A stretch of DNA of 64,000 nucleotides from Dyadobacter sp. 3J3 (GCF_009801115.1 NZ_VTOL01000002.1:434001-498000); one strand, 5' to 3'; shown: positions 18,698 through 27,667, counted from the stretch's first letter. A program made the numbers and translations. Notes: generated by a model not told the origin, from the letters alone.

Positions 18698-19282
18698 TTA
18701 ACCTGCGTTCAAGGCTTTTTTTAACAGCATATTTCCCTCTTCACTATGGTGCATAGCCAAGGCTGCTTCCTGTCCTTGAACACTCATTTTGGCCCAGGTT
18801 TTCTGTAAAATGTCAATCATTTTTTCTTCACTAAGCTTTTGAATCAATTCATCAAACTGAAATTCAAGAAAGACTAGGCAAAGCGCATTTTCAATTGTTT
18901 GGACGTCGTTATCCGATTTTATTTTTTGTTTAAGAATAATTTGCTTTACCCTATTGATGACTATATCATCATATCCAGCTTCCAGCATCAGTTGCGCCGA
19001 CTTCTCTGCATGAAATTTCGCAAGATCACTTCTCCATTTGAGATAACCGAGACGGCCATCAGGATAAGATTTTCTGGCTATTTCCCACCGCCCGATATGC
19101 TGACTTCTCGACGCAAGTAATAACGCTTCCGGAGCATCGGGTTCAAGTTTATTTACCCAATCGTATAACTTTAATGCATAAAAATATTCGGAGGGAAACT
19201 CTTCTCCCTTCCATATAATATGCTCTGGTGATTGTTTGTTATAACTGTCAAAAAGGATGAAAGCTCTTTCTAATTTGTCCAT
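18698..19282 (-). CDS. DUF4202 family protein
   Basis: The frame is open from 19324, but the ATG at 19282 (MDKLERAFILFD) fits the family start and gives 194 residues. Hallmarks are FDSYNKQSPE, the ASRSQHIGRWEIAR block with a conserved His, and LGYLKWRSDL with FHAEKSAQLM, which resemble the DUF4202 family, mostly all-helical proteins of unknown biochemical role with HD-like histidines. No signal peptide or membrane helix is seen. It ends 42 bases upstream of the hybrid kinase start on the same strand; this may be coincidental. Confidence 0.8.
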   Translation of the reverse strand: MDKLERAFILFDSYNKQSPEHIIWKGEEFPSEYFYALKLYDWVNKLEPDAPEALLLASRSQHIGRWEIARKSYPDGRLGYLKWRSDLAKFHAEKSAQLMLEAGYDDIVINRVKQIILKQKIKSDNDVQTIENALCLVFLEFQFDELIQKLSEEKMIDILQKTWAKMSVQGQEAALAMHHSEEGNMLLKKALNAG

Positions 19283-19455
19283 GGTGGGTCGTATCAATTC
19301 TACAAGATAGCAAAGAAAGAACAAAAACTTAAAATTTTGCTATTTGAACCTGAGAATTATAACATTTGTATTCAGTCAAAATAAAACGTCCACCACGATC
19401 CTCGTAAGATCCTGATGAACGTAGACGAATAGTGCTTGCGGCTGGGCTATCCTGG

Positions 19456-20085
19456 TTAGAGCAAATGCTCAGGTATTGGTATGTTTTCACTCGAACTATC
19501 GCCTACTGGCTCTAAACGACTTGTTTTTAAGGGAATAAGACCAGACCAAATCGGCAGATGGCGGTCCTCCTCCTCATCGATTGGCATACCTGTTCTCATC
19601 TTGGCAGATGCCTCATCCAAGGTAAAAGCCAGTGCCGTCGTTTTCTTTACTTCATTCACTTTTACAGGTCGCAGATATCCCCAACTTCCCGGAACAATCT
19701 TATTTGTAAGCCATTCAAAGGATGCTATTTTCATATCCATATCTTCTATTACTTCTGCTTGTGCAAAAATGACTACCGATCTGTAATTTACAGAATGACT
19801 AAATGCCGATTTTGCTACCACAAGTTCGTCTACAAGCATCACCGTTATGCAAACCGGAATTCCTTTTTCAATTTCCCTGATAAAATGACTTCCTACGGAT
19901 CCATGAATGTAAATCTTGTTTTCATACCGTACAAAAGAAGTTGGAATTGAAAACGGCTGATTATCAACAGCATAACTAATGGAACAAAAAAGTGCTTCAT
20001 CGAGAATCGGGTAAATTGATTCTGGATCAAAATACGCACGTTTTGCTGACCGACTCGGAATAATCTTTGATTTTGGGACTGACAT
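19456..20085 (-). CDS. Pyridoxamine 5'-phosphate oxidase-like flavin-binding protein
   Basis: The 209-residue product has the split-barrel flavin-binding fold of the pyridox_ox_2 type: FCSISYAVDNQPFSIPTSFVRYENKIYIHG is spread over the first strands, followed by VCITVMLVDELV and a NYRSVVIFAQAEVI strand. Such proteins bind FMN or F420/heme-like cofactors and are often annotated as PNPOx-like, but true PdxH activity is uncertain because they lack the full substrate set. It is divergently arranged with a MocR-type regulator gene whose start is 77 bases away, which supports a link to vitamin B6 or regulation by it. Confidence 0.82.
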   Translation of the reverse strand: MSVPKSKIIPSRSAKRAYFDPESIYPILDEALFCSISYAVDNQPFSIPTSFVRYENKIYIHGSVGSHFIREIEKGIPVCITVMLVDELVVAKSAFSHSVNYRSVVIFAQAEVIEDMDMKIASFEWLTNKIVPGSWGYLRPVKVNEVKKTTALAFTLDEASAKMRTGMPIDEEEDRHLPIWSGLIPLKTSRLEPVGDSSSENIPIPEHLL

Positions 20086-20099
20086 ATTTTGTTTTTTTA

Positions 20100-20144
20100 C
20101 AAATTTATCGGATCATTGGATTACTTTAATCATCCAATTTGGAT
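20100..20144. promoter_or_regulatory. Divergent control region with TTGGAT repeats
   Basis: The 77 bases between the PNPOx-like and MocR starts hold TTGGAT at 20116-20121 and 20139-20144 (direct repeats, 23 bases apart start to start) and the inverted copy ATCCAA at 20132-20137. A -7-like box TAAATTTG lies at 20107-20100 on the minus strand, just before the PNPOx-like gene. MocR regulators are known to bind repeated sites in divergent regions, so these are operator candidates; this is inference. Confidence 0.45.
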
Positions 20145-20162
20145 AAAATCAGTAGTCCACTC

Positions 20163-21635
20163 ATGCAGCCATTTTCATCATTAATTATCCCTGACAAAAA
20201 TTCGAAACAACCTGTATACATACAGATTGCTAATCAACTGATGGATTTAATCCGAAAAGGTCTTTTAAAGACAGGCTATAAATTGCCCGGCAGCAGACAA
20301 TTGGCTGGCTCTATCCATGTTCATCGCAAAACAGTTGTTCGCGCTTATGAAGAATTGCTGGCCCAGGGTTGGCTGGAAAGCCGTGTTGGAACGGGTACTT
20401 TTATCGCAGCCTCTTTTCCAGAATTAAAACCGCAATTTTCATTAGCGTCACCTTTAAAATACAACGATTCAAGTAAAAAGTCGGGCTTTACATTCGATAT
20501 AAAACCTCATTTGAACAGAATGTTAATAAAAAATAACATGAAATTTCATTTGGACGATGGTTTTCCTGATCCAAGACTTGCTCCTTTGGAAGAACTTTCA
20601 CGGGCATACCGCACTCAATTGCTGACGGGAAATTCTTATGCCAGACTTGGCTATGGTGATACCGCCGGATCCTTTTGGTTACGAAAGGAATTGTCAGAGT
20701 ACTTAAATGAAACCAGAGGACTGCAAACTTCCCCTGAAAATGTTCTAATTATACGAGGAACAGTCATGGGACTCTATCTGGCAAGCACAGGACTACTCAA
20801 AAAGGGAGATTCTGTTGTTTTAGGGGAATTAAGCTGGGCCACTGCAACCAGTAATTTTTTGCAGGCTGGTGCTAATATCCTAAAAATTTCTGTTGATGAA
20901 TTTGGTATCAGTATAGAGGCGTTGGAAAAAATCTGCCTGAAACAAACGATAAGGATGGTTTACGTAACGTCTCATCACCACTACCCCACAACGGTAGCAC
21001 TTCGCGCCGATCGCCGGATACAATTGCTTCATCTTTCGGAAAAGTATGGATTTATAATATTTGAAGACGACTATGACTACGACTTTCATTATTTAAGTAA
21101 ACCTTTACTCCCATTGGCTGGTGCAGACAGGTCGGGAATGGTTTTGTACTGTGGCTCTTTTACCAAAGCGATTTCACCCGCATTTCGGGTTGGTTATCTG
21201 GTGGGGTCTGAAAATGTAATTAGCTATCTCGCTCAGCTCCGCAGAATCATTGACCGCCAGGGTGACACCATGTTGGAAAATGCGATGGCAGAGCTTTTAC
21301 AAAATGGTGTGATTCAACGCCATCTCCGGAAATCGTTAAGAACTTACCATAAACGGAGAGATTATTTTTGTGATCTTTTAAAAAGTGAGTTGCATGAACA
21401 CCTTCATTTCCAAAAGCCGGTCGGCGGAATGGCCATTTGGACAATATTTGATAAAAAAATTAAACTGAAAGAATTGACATCGAAAGCTTTACAAAATGAT
21501 TTGTATTTTTCAGACGGCTCAGAAAACAATTCTGCAACCGAAATTCGAAATGCAACCCGATTAGGTTTTGCTTCCTCCACAACCGAAGAATTGGAAGAGT
21601 GCGTTGGAATTATAAAAAAAATATTGGTAAAATAA
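20163..21635 (+). CDS. MocR-type transcription regulator (GntR HTH fused to aminotransferase fold)
   Basis: A TTG at 20139 extends the frame, but it lies in the repeat region, so the ATG at 20163 (MQPFSSLI) is preferred, giving 490 residues. The first 80 residues are a GntR winged helix (YIQIANQLMDLIRKG, LPGSRQLAG, HRKTVVRAYEELLAQGWL, VGTGTFIA). The rest is a fold-type I aminotransferase domain with FEDDYDYDFHY and the PLP-binding lysine in CGSFTKAISP. MocR/PdxR proteins use PLP or an amino compound as effector and often regulate a divergent gene. Here that gene is the PNPOx-like protein. It is probably a regulator and not a metabolic transaminase. Confidence 0.9.
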   Translation: MQPFSSLIIPDKNSKQPVYIQIANQLMDLIRKGLLKTGYKLPGSRQLAGSIHVHRKTVVRAYEELLAQGWLESRVGTGTFIAASFPELKPQFSLASPLKYNDSSKKSGFTFDIKPHLNRMLIKNNMKFHLDDGFPDPRLAPLEELSRAYRTQLLTGNSYARLGYGDTAGSFWLRKELSEYLNETRGLQTSPENVLIIRGTVMGLYLASTGLLKKGDSVVLGELSWATATSNFLQAGANILKISVDEFGISIEALEKICLKQTIRMVYVTSHHHYPTTVALRADRRIQLLHLSEKYGFIIFEDDYDYDFHYLSKPLLPLAGADRSGMVLYCGSFTKAISPAFRVGYLVGSENVISYLAQLRRIIDRQGDTMLENAMAELLQNGVIQRHLRKSLRTYHKRRDYFCDLLKSELHEHLHFQKPVGGMAIWTIFDKKIKLKELTSKALQNDLYFSDGSENNSATEIRNATRLGFASSTTEELEECVGIIKKILVK

Positions 21636-21699
21636 TGGTTGAAAGTAATACCTGAAGACTCCGCAGGAGGTGCTTATAAAAAGACAGCCAACACCTTTA

Positions 21700-22833
21700 T
21701 TAATATTTCAACATGAGATTCAACAATTGCCTATCCAGCTTATGCCCATGAAAATCTTCATAAGCAACATCCGTCCGTTTGGAATCTAAAACACCGAAAT
21801 CACCAATAAATTCCCAAAGTGAAAAGCCAATTCCGTTTGACGATAAAATATCGAGCACATCCCCAAACCAGGCAAGGAAAACATCATGTGGTGTTTTATT
21901 CCAGCTTCCACATTCGCCGCAGTGCACCCCTACGCCCTGATTCACCAGAGCAATCCAAGGTTTGTAGTATTTTTCAAGCATCTCACGGCTCAGATATTGA
22001 TTCCCAACTTGCCCCGGCCATTTTGGGTCAGGTAAATGTTCCGGATCCTTATTTGCCCAGGGAGCTTTGTAGTGAGAAATAATTCCCGGATGATATCCGC
22101 GACAACTCTGCCCAATATCCAGATCCACGATTTCAGGAATCACGCTTGATCCAACATCATTTCCGTCTGCAATGATCAAATGTTTCGGATTTTCCTTTCT
22201 AATAGCTTCCGAAGCCGCAACCGCAACCTTCCTGTAAATAGCACCGGGCACAGAACTTCTTTTGGAAAGCTGATCATTCATATCTTCTCGCAAACTTGGC
22301 TCGTTCAACAAATCAAAACTTATTCTCTTTGAAGAAGTAGTCTTAAACCGTTTGGCCCACATATTCCAGTGAAAACAAAAAGCGTCAAGAGCTTCCTGAT
22401 CCGTCCATAAATTATATGGCTCATGAAAACCAGCATTGACACAATATCCGGGTGCCCTGTGGAGGTTGAGGCTGACATGCAAATTATACTTATGAGCCAG
22501 AAAAACCAGTTTTTCTATTTTTTCAACGGCTTGCTCATCAATGTTATAAACCTCAGCAGGTGTGATATTTTTGCTTCGGTCAAATTTAATATAAGAAGGA
22601 TAAGCCATCGGCAATCTTACAAAATCAAAACCCCAGTCGTGCATCCATTTGAAATGCTCTTCTACCGTAAGACGGCGGTCTGGTTTAGGATCCGGAGAGA
22701 AAAAATCAAGTAAATTAAATCCCTTCCATTTTGGCAATTTGTTTTTAGCTTTTGGTGTGGCAAATGCCTCGGGGCCTACAATTCCCAGTGCAGTGATCAA
22801 TCCGGTATTTTTAATAAATGTTCTTCTGTACAT
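21700..22833 (-). CDS. Glycoside hydrolase family 5 (secreted cellulase-type enzyme)
   Basis: The frame opens at 22872, but the ATG at 22833 gives MYRRTFIKNTG, a typical twin-arginine-like start, so I choose it (377 residues). The mature part is a GH5 barrel. In the longer numbering the acid/base Glu is E191 in SFDLLNEPS and the nucleophile is E320 in VHCGECGSW; a conserved aromatic subsite is near GFSLWEFIGD. It would hydrolyse beta-linked glucans or mannans outside the cytoplasm. It is a lone gene, convergent with the MocR gene 64 bases away, and not part of a visible SusCD-type locus. Confidence 0.88.
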   Translation of the reverse strand: MYRRTFIKNTGLITALGIVGPEAFATPKAKNKLPKWKGFNLLDFFSPDPKPDRRLTVEEHFKWMHDWGFDFVRLPMAYPSYIKFDRSKNITPAEVYNIDEQAVEKIEKLVFLAHKYNLHVSLNLHRAPGYCVNAGFHEPYNLWTDQEALDAFCFHWNMWAKRFKTTSSKRISFDLLNEPSLREDMNDQLSKRSSVPGAIYRKVAVAASEAIRKENPKHLIIADGNDVGSSVIPEIVDLDIGQSCRGYHPGIISHYKAPWANKDPEHLPDPKWPGQVGNQYLSREMLEKYYKPWIALVNQGVGVHCGECGSWNKTPHDVFLAWFGDVLDILSSNGIGFSLWEFIGDFGVLDSKRTDVAYEDFHGHKLDRQLLNLMLKY

Positions 22834-22872
22834 AAGGCGAAGTTTTAGGGATGTCTTATCTAAAAACGACAT

Positions 22873-23384
22873 TGCTCAATATTTTTCTTTACCCAACTTA
22901 TTTAACAATAAAATACCTGACAATACCTAGAAAAATGTATTGTAAAAATGGGCCACACTCGACTCTTGAAAATATAAACCTTTTCCCAGCCTTTCCCCCT
23001 TGAACTGGATTCGCCGCGCTACTTTTAAAATAATATCTTTTAATGAAAATCCTTAATACGATTTTTCAAATGCTCCCCATCCAATTTGAACAATTTCGTA
23101 TACGAATGTAACTTTAACCTATCATACCATTCTTTAATTATTTTTTTGAAGTAATAGTTTTTACCAAAACTGATGCATCAGGCAATCGGTTTTTAAACTT
23201 TCGCCTATCATACTGAGACTTGAATCAAATTTTTACCCAACTGACCCACCGAAAGCTGAGGTATCAAGCAATCTTTCAGTTTCAAAATCTCTGTAAACCT
23301 TCAAATTGCTACAACTAAAAACCGACATCCGATAGTGTAATTTTAAGTAGTCATTCGTGATGATGGCCAATATTTTAATCGACT
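22873..23384. other. Intergenic region without recognised genes
   Basis: Between the GH5 start and the thioredoxin-like gene there are roughly 600 bases. No frame above 60 codons with coding character is visible on either strand and the only clear element is the terminator at 23385-23411. A short string (CTATCATAC) occurs twice near 23120 and 23205 but I see no further repeat structure. Confidence 0.4.
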
Positions 23385-23411
23385 AAAATGCCGCATTCCC
23401 TGCGGCGTTTT
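23385..23411 (-). terminator. Terminator hairpin after thioredoxin-fold fusion gene
   Basis: On the minus strand an 11-base arm containing GCCGC, a 5-base loop and the matching arm with GCGGC (one mismatch) end in four T residues; it lies about 23 bases past the stop at 23434. Confidence 0.7.
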
Positions 23412-23433
23412 AATCAATTAAAATTAGATTATT

Positions 23434-24549
23434 TCAGTAAAAACGGCCTATATATTTATTTTCTACAATAGCCTTCTTCATTTTTTTAGCGTCAATCGGA
23501 CCTTGTTTTGCGTAAACAATTTTCCCACCCGGTTCAACCAGAATAGTATAGGGTAAAGCACCTTGCCAGTTGGGATCAATCGCCTCGATTAATTTGTATT
23601 TATCTTCAACATTAAATATGTAGTTTTTATTAGAAGCATGTTTGCCTTGCAAAAATTTCAGGGCTTTTTCCTTTTTATCAGGATTATCTGCACTTACTGA
23701 AACAAATTCAAAATCGCGGTTTCTGTACATATGATGCATCTGCATAAAATCAGGAAACTCTGTTACACACGGGCCACACCAGGTAGCCCACACATTAATC
23801 AGCCTGAGTTTGTCCGTTTTATTTGAAATAAGTTCTTTCAATCCCGATTCATCAATCGTTTCAATACTTACCGGCTCTTTTGCCCAGGCTGCTTCTTCAT
23901 CCTGCACACCATGCTCTTTTGTGATCCACTTCATTGAACATCCAAAAGTCTTGGTTGTTGGCACACTAACCGGTTTATTGTTTACCAATTCCTGAATGGC
24001 GTTGAAAGCATCCTTATTTTTTGGTGTTCCCGTTGGCTTTTCAACGTCATCAATTCTACCGTTATAGCGAAGTTTACGGTCTTTATCAAATACAAAAATA
24101 TGTGGTGTAGCAACAGGCCCATAAGCCATAGCGGTTGACTGGTCGTCTCCGTCATATAGATAAGGAAAATTGTAATCCTTGTCTTTTGCCCTTAATTTCA
24201 TTTCATCAAAGGTGTCACCCATATCCGTGTAACCAAGTTCATCCAGCCTTATAGCTTTTGGATCATTTGAAGAGATGACAACCATGGCGACCTTTTTAGC
24301 CTTAAATTCAGAGGTTAAAGTCTTGATCCTGTCCTCATAGGCCTGTGCAGTTGGACAATGATTGCATGAGAATACGATAGCCAATACCGGAGAATCAGCA
24401 AAACTTTTTAAAGAGTAAACTTTGTCGTCCACACCTTTCAGGTGAAAATCAGGTGCGGCAGAACCAATAGCCAATGTTTTCGCTCCTTGTGCCATTACGA
24501 CATTAGCTAGCAAAATCATGCAAAAAGCAACGCTCAAATATATACGCAT
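23434..24549 (-). CDS. Secreted double thioredoxin-fold protein (peroxiredoxin-like plus TlpA-like)
   Basis: The 371-residue protein starts with a signal peptide (MRIYLSVAFCMILLANVVMA). Residues about 25-200 are a PRX_like1/redoxin domain with C62-x2-C65 in FSCNHCPTAQ and ending in the TFGCSMKW element typical of that family. Residues about 225-371 are a TlpA/ResA-like domain with C258-x2-C261 in WATWCGPC. Each module is common as a separate protein, so this is a natural fusion of two redox units. It likely reduces disulfides or peroxides in the periplasm. The gene stands alone. Confidence 0.88.
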   Translation of the reverse strand: MRIYLSVAFCMILLANVVMAQGAKTLAIGSAAPDFHLKGVDDKVYSLKSFADSPVLAIVFSCNHCPTAQAYEDRIKTLTSEFKAKKVAMVVISSNDPKAIRLDELGYTDMGDTFDEMKLRAKDKDYNFPYLYDGDDQSTAMAYGPVATPHIFVFDKDRKLRYNGRIDDVEKPTGTPKNKDAFNAIQELVNNKPVSVPTTKTFGCSMKWITKEHGVQDEEAAWAKEPVSIETIDESGLKELISNKTDKLRLINVWATWCGPCVTEFPDFMQMHHMYRNRDFEFVSVSADNPDKKEKALKFLQGKHASNKNYIFNVEDKYKLIEAIDPNWQGALPYTILVEPGGKIVYAKQGPIDAKKMKKAIVENKYIGRFY

Positions 24550-24639
24550 AGGACCAGTTATTAAATTTGATACAACTATATCAATAAACGACTTTTATTA
24601 AAGTATTTACTGATATAATTATATTAAATTTCTGGTATT

Positions 24640-24900
24640 TTATTTGGTCCTGGCTGCTGGCTCCGGCCATCTTACCGGTTCCAGATCCGATTCCAAAAAC
24701 GGTTCGGTCACAAGAGCGTTATTTTGATTGACCCAGGTACACCATACCTTGCCGTTATACCTCCTTTGTGCGGTTTTTATTCCCCAACTGGTAGTAAGTC
24801 CGTCTGTAATTTCTGTTTGATATTCGTCAATTTGCATTAACTGGCTACTGCCTTTCCTTTTCACCCAGTCGTCTTTAATGTACTTAGGATTAAATATCAT
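24640..24900 (-). CDS. Small protein, possibly DUF2158/YodC-like
   Basis: The 86-residue protein has the order KYIKDDWVKRKGS, QMIDEY-like strand, VWCTWV and FLESDLEPV. This resembles small YodC-type proteins (DUF2158), where a short beta barrel ends in F-x3-DL. The similarity is from memory and weak. It lacks a signal peptide. It is followed by the start of the thioredoxin-like gene about 90 bases downstream on the same strand. Function unknown. Confidence 0.55.
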   Translation of the reverse strand: MIFNPKYIKDDWVKRKGSSQLMQIDEYQTEITDGLTTSWGIKTAQRRYNGKVWCTWVNQNNALVTEPFLESDLEPVRWPEPAARTK

Positions 24901-25213
24901 GATATAAGGTTTTATAGTGTAATTCTAACCCTTATAACAGTTCTCTTAACGTCGAATTTATTTATACTATTATCGATAAAGAAAATACCGTACCAAAATT
25001 CAAGTTTTAATCCATATTTCAAAAAAATTTACTGACAACTTATTTAACGAAACATTCAATGCCGTTAATAGAGGGCTAATTTATATTTTTAATGGAGCCT
25101 AGCAACCGTATATTTTACCAATAATTTGACCAAGAAATACAATTAATTTTACAAAATAGTAATATTAATTCTACAATTTCTTTGTTTTTCAAATTTCCTG
25201 TTTTACTTTTACA

Positions 25214-25288
25214 ACACTTATTTTACAAGTGTAGAGGAGGGTTAAAATGAGCAAAAGGGCCTTGATACTATCAAGGCTTTTTATTTTT
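25214..25288 (+). ncRNA. Candidate small RNA or leader ending in an orphan terminator
   Basis: A small hairpin (ACACTT at 25214-25219 paired with AAGTGT at 25227-25232) is followed by a GAGGAGG tract and then by a strong terminator (GCCTTGA at 25259-25265, TCAAGGC at 25271-25277, T-rich to 25288), all on the + strand. No + strand gene lies upstream. An ATG at 25247 opens a 24-codon frame through the terminator, but a coding role seems less likely than an RNA. The 5' end is not defined. Confidence 0.35.
25259..25288 (+). terminator. Orphan + strand rho-independent terminator
   Basis: A 7-bp GC-containing stem with a 5-base loop followed by CTTTTTATTTTT-like T tract; both flanking genes are on the minus strand. 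Confidence 0.6.
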
Positions 25289-25337
25289 CCGGCTATTTTT
25301 TTCAGCGCGGAAATACGATAGTTTGTAGAATAAAAAC

Positions 25338-25363
25338 AAAAAAAGTGGACAAAATGCCCACTT
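25338..25363 (-). terminator. Terminator after outer membrane barrel gene
   Basis: AAGTGG at 25343-25348 pairs with CCACTT at 25358-25363; on the minus strand the hairpin is followed by a run of T. It is about 25 bases past the stop at 25389. Confidence 0.65.
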
Positions 25364-25388
25364 AATATTATATACTACATAATGACTA

Positions 25389-25970
25389 TTACTTCACAAC
25401 CGGGATAGCCCAGAACAAACTTACTTGTATCACGCTGCTTTTAAAATTCGGATCAATGTTATTTCCCGAAAAATCACCAACCTTAGAAAGACCAGCGATA
25501 TAACGTGCACCAATACCAAGCCCTATTGGAGACTGATAACCCAAACCAGCTGCTGCTGCAAGATCAAGATTTTTGGCAAAGTGGTCAAACGTCTGACTAG
25601 GAATATCTTCGCTTGTGCGGAATGAGAACTGCGGACCAGCTTCAATATAAAATCCTCCTGTTGTCTTTAATTTGAACATCACCGGAACACCTACATAATT
25701 GGTCTTGTATTTTACTCCATCGAGATTACCATTATTTAGTTTGGCTCCTTGTGTTGAAAAAAGCACCTCCGGCTGTATCGCAAAATGCTGTCCTATTCCA
25801 AATTGTAAGATTCCACCCAAATGGAAACCTAAAAGAGCATCAGATTCAATATTTCCTCCTGTATAATTGCTGACATTTACCCCGACTTTCGGACCGAAAC
25901 TGAACGACTGAGCAAAAGTAAATGTAGTCACAGCGCAAAGCATCATCAGTGTTAACGATAATTTTTTCAT
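25389..25970 (-). CDS. Outer membrane beta-barrel protein (PorT/OMP_b-brl_2-like)
   Basis: The 193-residue product has a signal peptide (MKKLSLTLMMLCAVTTFTFA then QSF) and alternating hydrophobic/polar beta strands: FGPKVGVNVSNYTGG, FHLGGILQFGIGQHFAIQPEVLFSTQG, VGVPVMFKLKTTGGFYIEAGPQ and LGIGARYIAGLSKVG, the last turns ending with a terminal strand VIQVSLFWAI. That pattern is typical of the 8-strand porin-like family abundant in Bacteroidota. Function is unknown. It forms a single-gene unit with its own terminator. Confidence 0.85.
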   Translation of the reverse strand: MKKLSLTLMMLCAVTTFTFAQSFSFGPKVGVNVSNYTGGNIESDALLGFHLGGILQFGIGQHFAIQPEVLFSTQGAKLNNGNLDGVKYKTNYVGVPVMFKLKTTGGFYIEAGPQFSFRTSEDIPSQTFDHFAKNLDLAAAAGLGYQSPIGLGIGARYIAGLSKVGDFSGNNIDPNFKSSVIQVSLFWAIPVVK

Positions 25971-26239
25971 GTGGATTTTTATTAGAAAGTGTAAAAAATA
26001 TTGTTTTAATCAAATCAGAAAAAATTATGCCAAATAGAAATTCCTATGTTTTCGCGTTATTAAATAGTGAGACATGATACTAACCAAAACAACAAAGTCG
26101 TACAGAAAAATAAGTGATCTTGACCCTATTATTTCAACGTCACCAGGATCATTTTAAAACAAAAAATGGATGCTGGATGAGAAGAATTTCCTCAATCAGA
26201 CATCCATTTCCGTATTTCATAATCCAATTCCTGGATAAT

Positions 26240-27502
26240 TTATTCTACAAATTTCTTAAATACACTTGTAGCAATATGACCACCAAAACCAAAAGTATTG
26301 CTCATTGCATAATTAACGGTTCTTTTTTGCGCAACACCCAAAGTCAGGTTAAATTTCCCTTGAAGCTCAGGTTCAATTTCCACCGTATTAATTGTAGGAG
26401 GAACAACATCATGGATGGTCGCCATGATACAGGCAATAGCTTCAACAGCACCCGCACCTCCAAGCAAATGACCCGTCATAGACTTCGTTGCACTAATGTT
26501 CATGCCGGAATTAAAACCAAAAACCCGCTCAACAGATTTCAATTCACTGGCATCACCCATCGGCGTCGAGGTCGCATGAACGTTAAGATAATCGATTTCC
26601 TGTGGCTGCAAATTCGCTTCCGAAAGTGCTTCCAGAATTCCTAGATAGGCGCCCTCCCCTTCCGGATGTGTACCCGTAAGATGATAAGCATCAGCAGCCA
26701 TTCCTCCACCAACAACTTCTCCCAAAATTGGTGCGCCCCGTCTTATTGCATGTTCATAACTTTCTAAAACCAGTGCTCCTGCTCCTTCACCCATCACGAA
26801 ACCATCACGGTTTACATCAAACGGACGGGAGGCTTTGGCAGGATCTTCGTTAAAAGTTGATAAAGCTTTTGAAGCATTGAATCCACCAATGGAAGTCTCA
26901 TTGATCGGCGCCTCAGAACCTCCTGTAATAATCATATCCGCCTTTCCCCAACGGATATAATTGAAAGCATCAATAATGGCCGTATTAGAACTGGCACAGG
27001 CAGAAACTGTCGTGAAATTAGGCCCCCGCAAACCGTATTTTATAGATATTACCCCAGAGGCGATATCCACTATCATTTTTGGAATAAAATATGGATTGAA
27101 ACGTGGTGTGCCATTGCCTCTGGCAAATTCAGATACCTGCTCCTGAAACGTCTGGATACCACCATTGCCACTTCCCCAGATTACACCAATCCGGTTTCTG
27201 TTAAGCGTTTCAAAATTTATATTTGCATTCTTAACCGCTTCTTCAACCGCTATTAACGCATATTGCGTAAAAGGGTCGTATTTTCTGGCTTCATTTCTTT
27301 CAAAAAAATCCTGTGCGTTAATGCCTTTAAGCTCGCAGGCAAATTTTGTTTTAAAATGTGTAGTATCAAATTTCGTAATATTCGCTGAACCACTAACACC
27401 GTTTATCAATGATTTCCAAAAATCATCAACGTTGTTTCCGATTGGTGTTAAAGCCCCAAGGCCTGTAATGACCACCCGGTTTAATTCTTTATTAATCTTC
27501 AT
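26240..27502 (-). CDS. fabF: Beta-ketoacyl-ACP synthase II (KAS II), orphan copy
   Basis: The 420-residue thiolase-fold enzyme has the KAS II catalytic triad C169 in TVSACASS, H309 in NVHATSTPMGD and H345 in MTGHLLGGAG, with the GEGAGALVLE and NTFGFGGHI elements. It should condense malonyl-ACP with acyl-ACP in chain elongation. No acpP or other fatty acid gene is next to it, which suggests an accessory copy. Upstream is a TetR gene on the same strand, and a palindrome (27623-27642) overlapping a -7 box lies in its 5' region, so control by that TetR is likely. A secondary lipid pathway is possible. Confidence 0.92.
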   Translation of the reverse strand: MKINKELNRVVITGLGALTPIGNNVDDFWKSLINGVSGSANITKFDTTHFKTKFACELKGINAQDFFERNEARKYDPFTQYALIAVEEAVKNANINFETLNRNRIGVIWGSGNGGIQTFQEQVSEFARGNGTPRFNPYFIPKMIVDIASGVISIKYGLRGPNFTTVSACASSNTAIIDAFNYIRWGKADMIITGGSEAPINETSIGGFNASKALSTFNEDPAKASRPFDVNRDGFVMGEGAGALVLESYEHAIRRGAPILGEVVGGGMAADAYHLTGTHPEGEGAYLGILEALSEANLQPQEIDYLNVHATSTPMGDASELKSVERVFGFNSGMNISATKSMTGHLLGGAGAVEAIACIMATIHDVVPPTINTVEIEPELQGKFNLTLGVAQKRTVNYAMSNTFGFGGHIATSVFKKFVE

Positions 27503-27618
27503 TTTTGACCTAGATTGGTTAAAATATTAGCTTCCTGATTAGTTTCACAATTTCACAAGGCGAAATTAAAATTTGTTTCCACTAATACCTCTTAAAATAT
27601 CCCTCATGAAATAAAAAA

Positions 27619-27642
27619 CAAATTTACCGAACGATCGGTAAA
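27619..27642 (-). promoter_or_regulatory. Promoter and TetR operator of the fabF-like gene
   Basis: TTTACCGA at 27623-27630 and TCGGTAAA at 27635-27642 form an inverted repeat with a 4-base spacer. On the minus strand the sequence TAAATTTG (27626-27619) fits the -7 consensus and overlaps the repeat. The same core occurs upstream of the TetR gene. Binding would block RNA polymerase. Confidence 0.65.
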
Positions 27643-27667
27643 ATAAAAATTTTTCTACATATTTATT

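Larger units (their letters stand above)
24901..25388. other. AT-rich intergenic region with a possible + strand small RNA
   Basis: No protein gene above 30 codons is convincing. The right part holds two terminators: one for the barrel gene on the minus strand and an orphan on the + strand (see separate entries). The left part (24901-25200) shows nothing recognisable. Confidence 0.4.

Noticed and set aside
20139..20162. TTG start of the MocR gene
   Set aside because: It coincides with one of the TTGGAT repeats and adds residues not typical of the family; ATG at 20163 is used.
22930..23384. Repeated CTATCATAC strings as a direct repeat array
   Set aside because: Only two copies with irregular spacing; no CRISPR or array character.
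25247..25321. 24-codon frame with a good Shine-Dalgarno
   Set aside because: It runs through the terminator hairpin, so coding is doubtful; kept only as part of the small RNA candidate.
26114..26644. 176-residue + strand frame over the fabF-like gene end
   Set aside because: It is antisense to a clear KAS II gene, has a composition unlike a protein, and lacks any motif.
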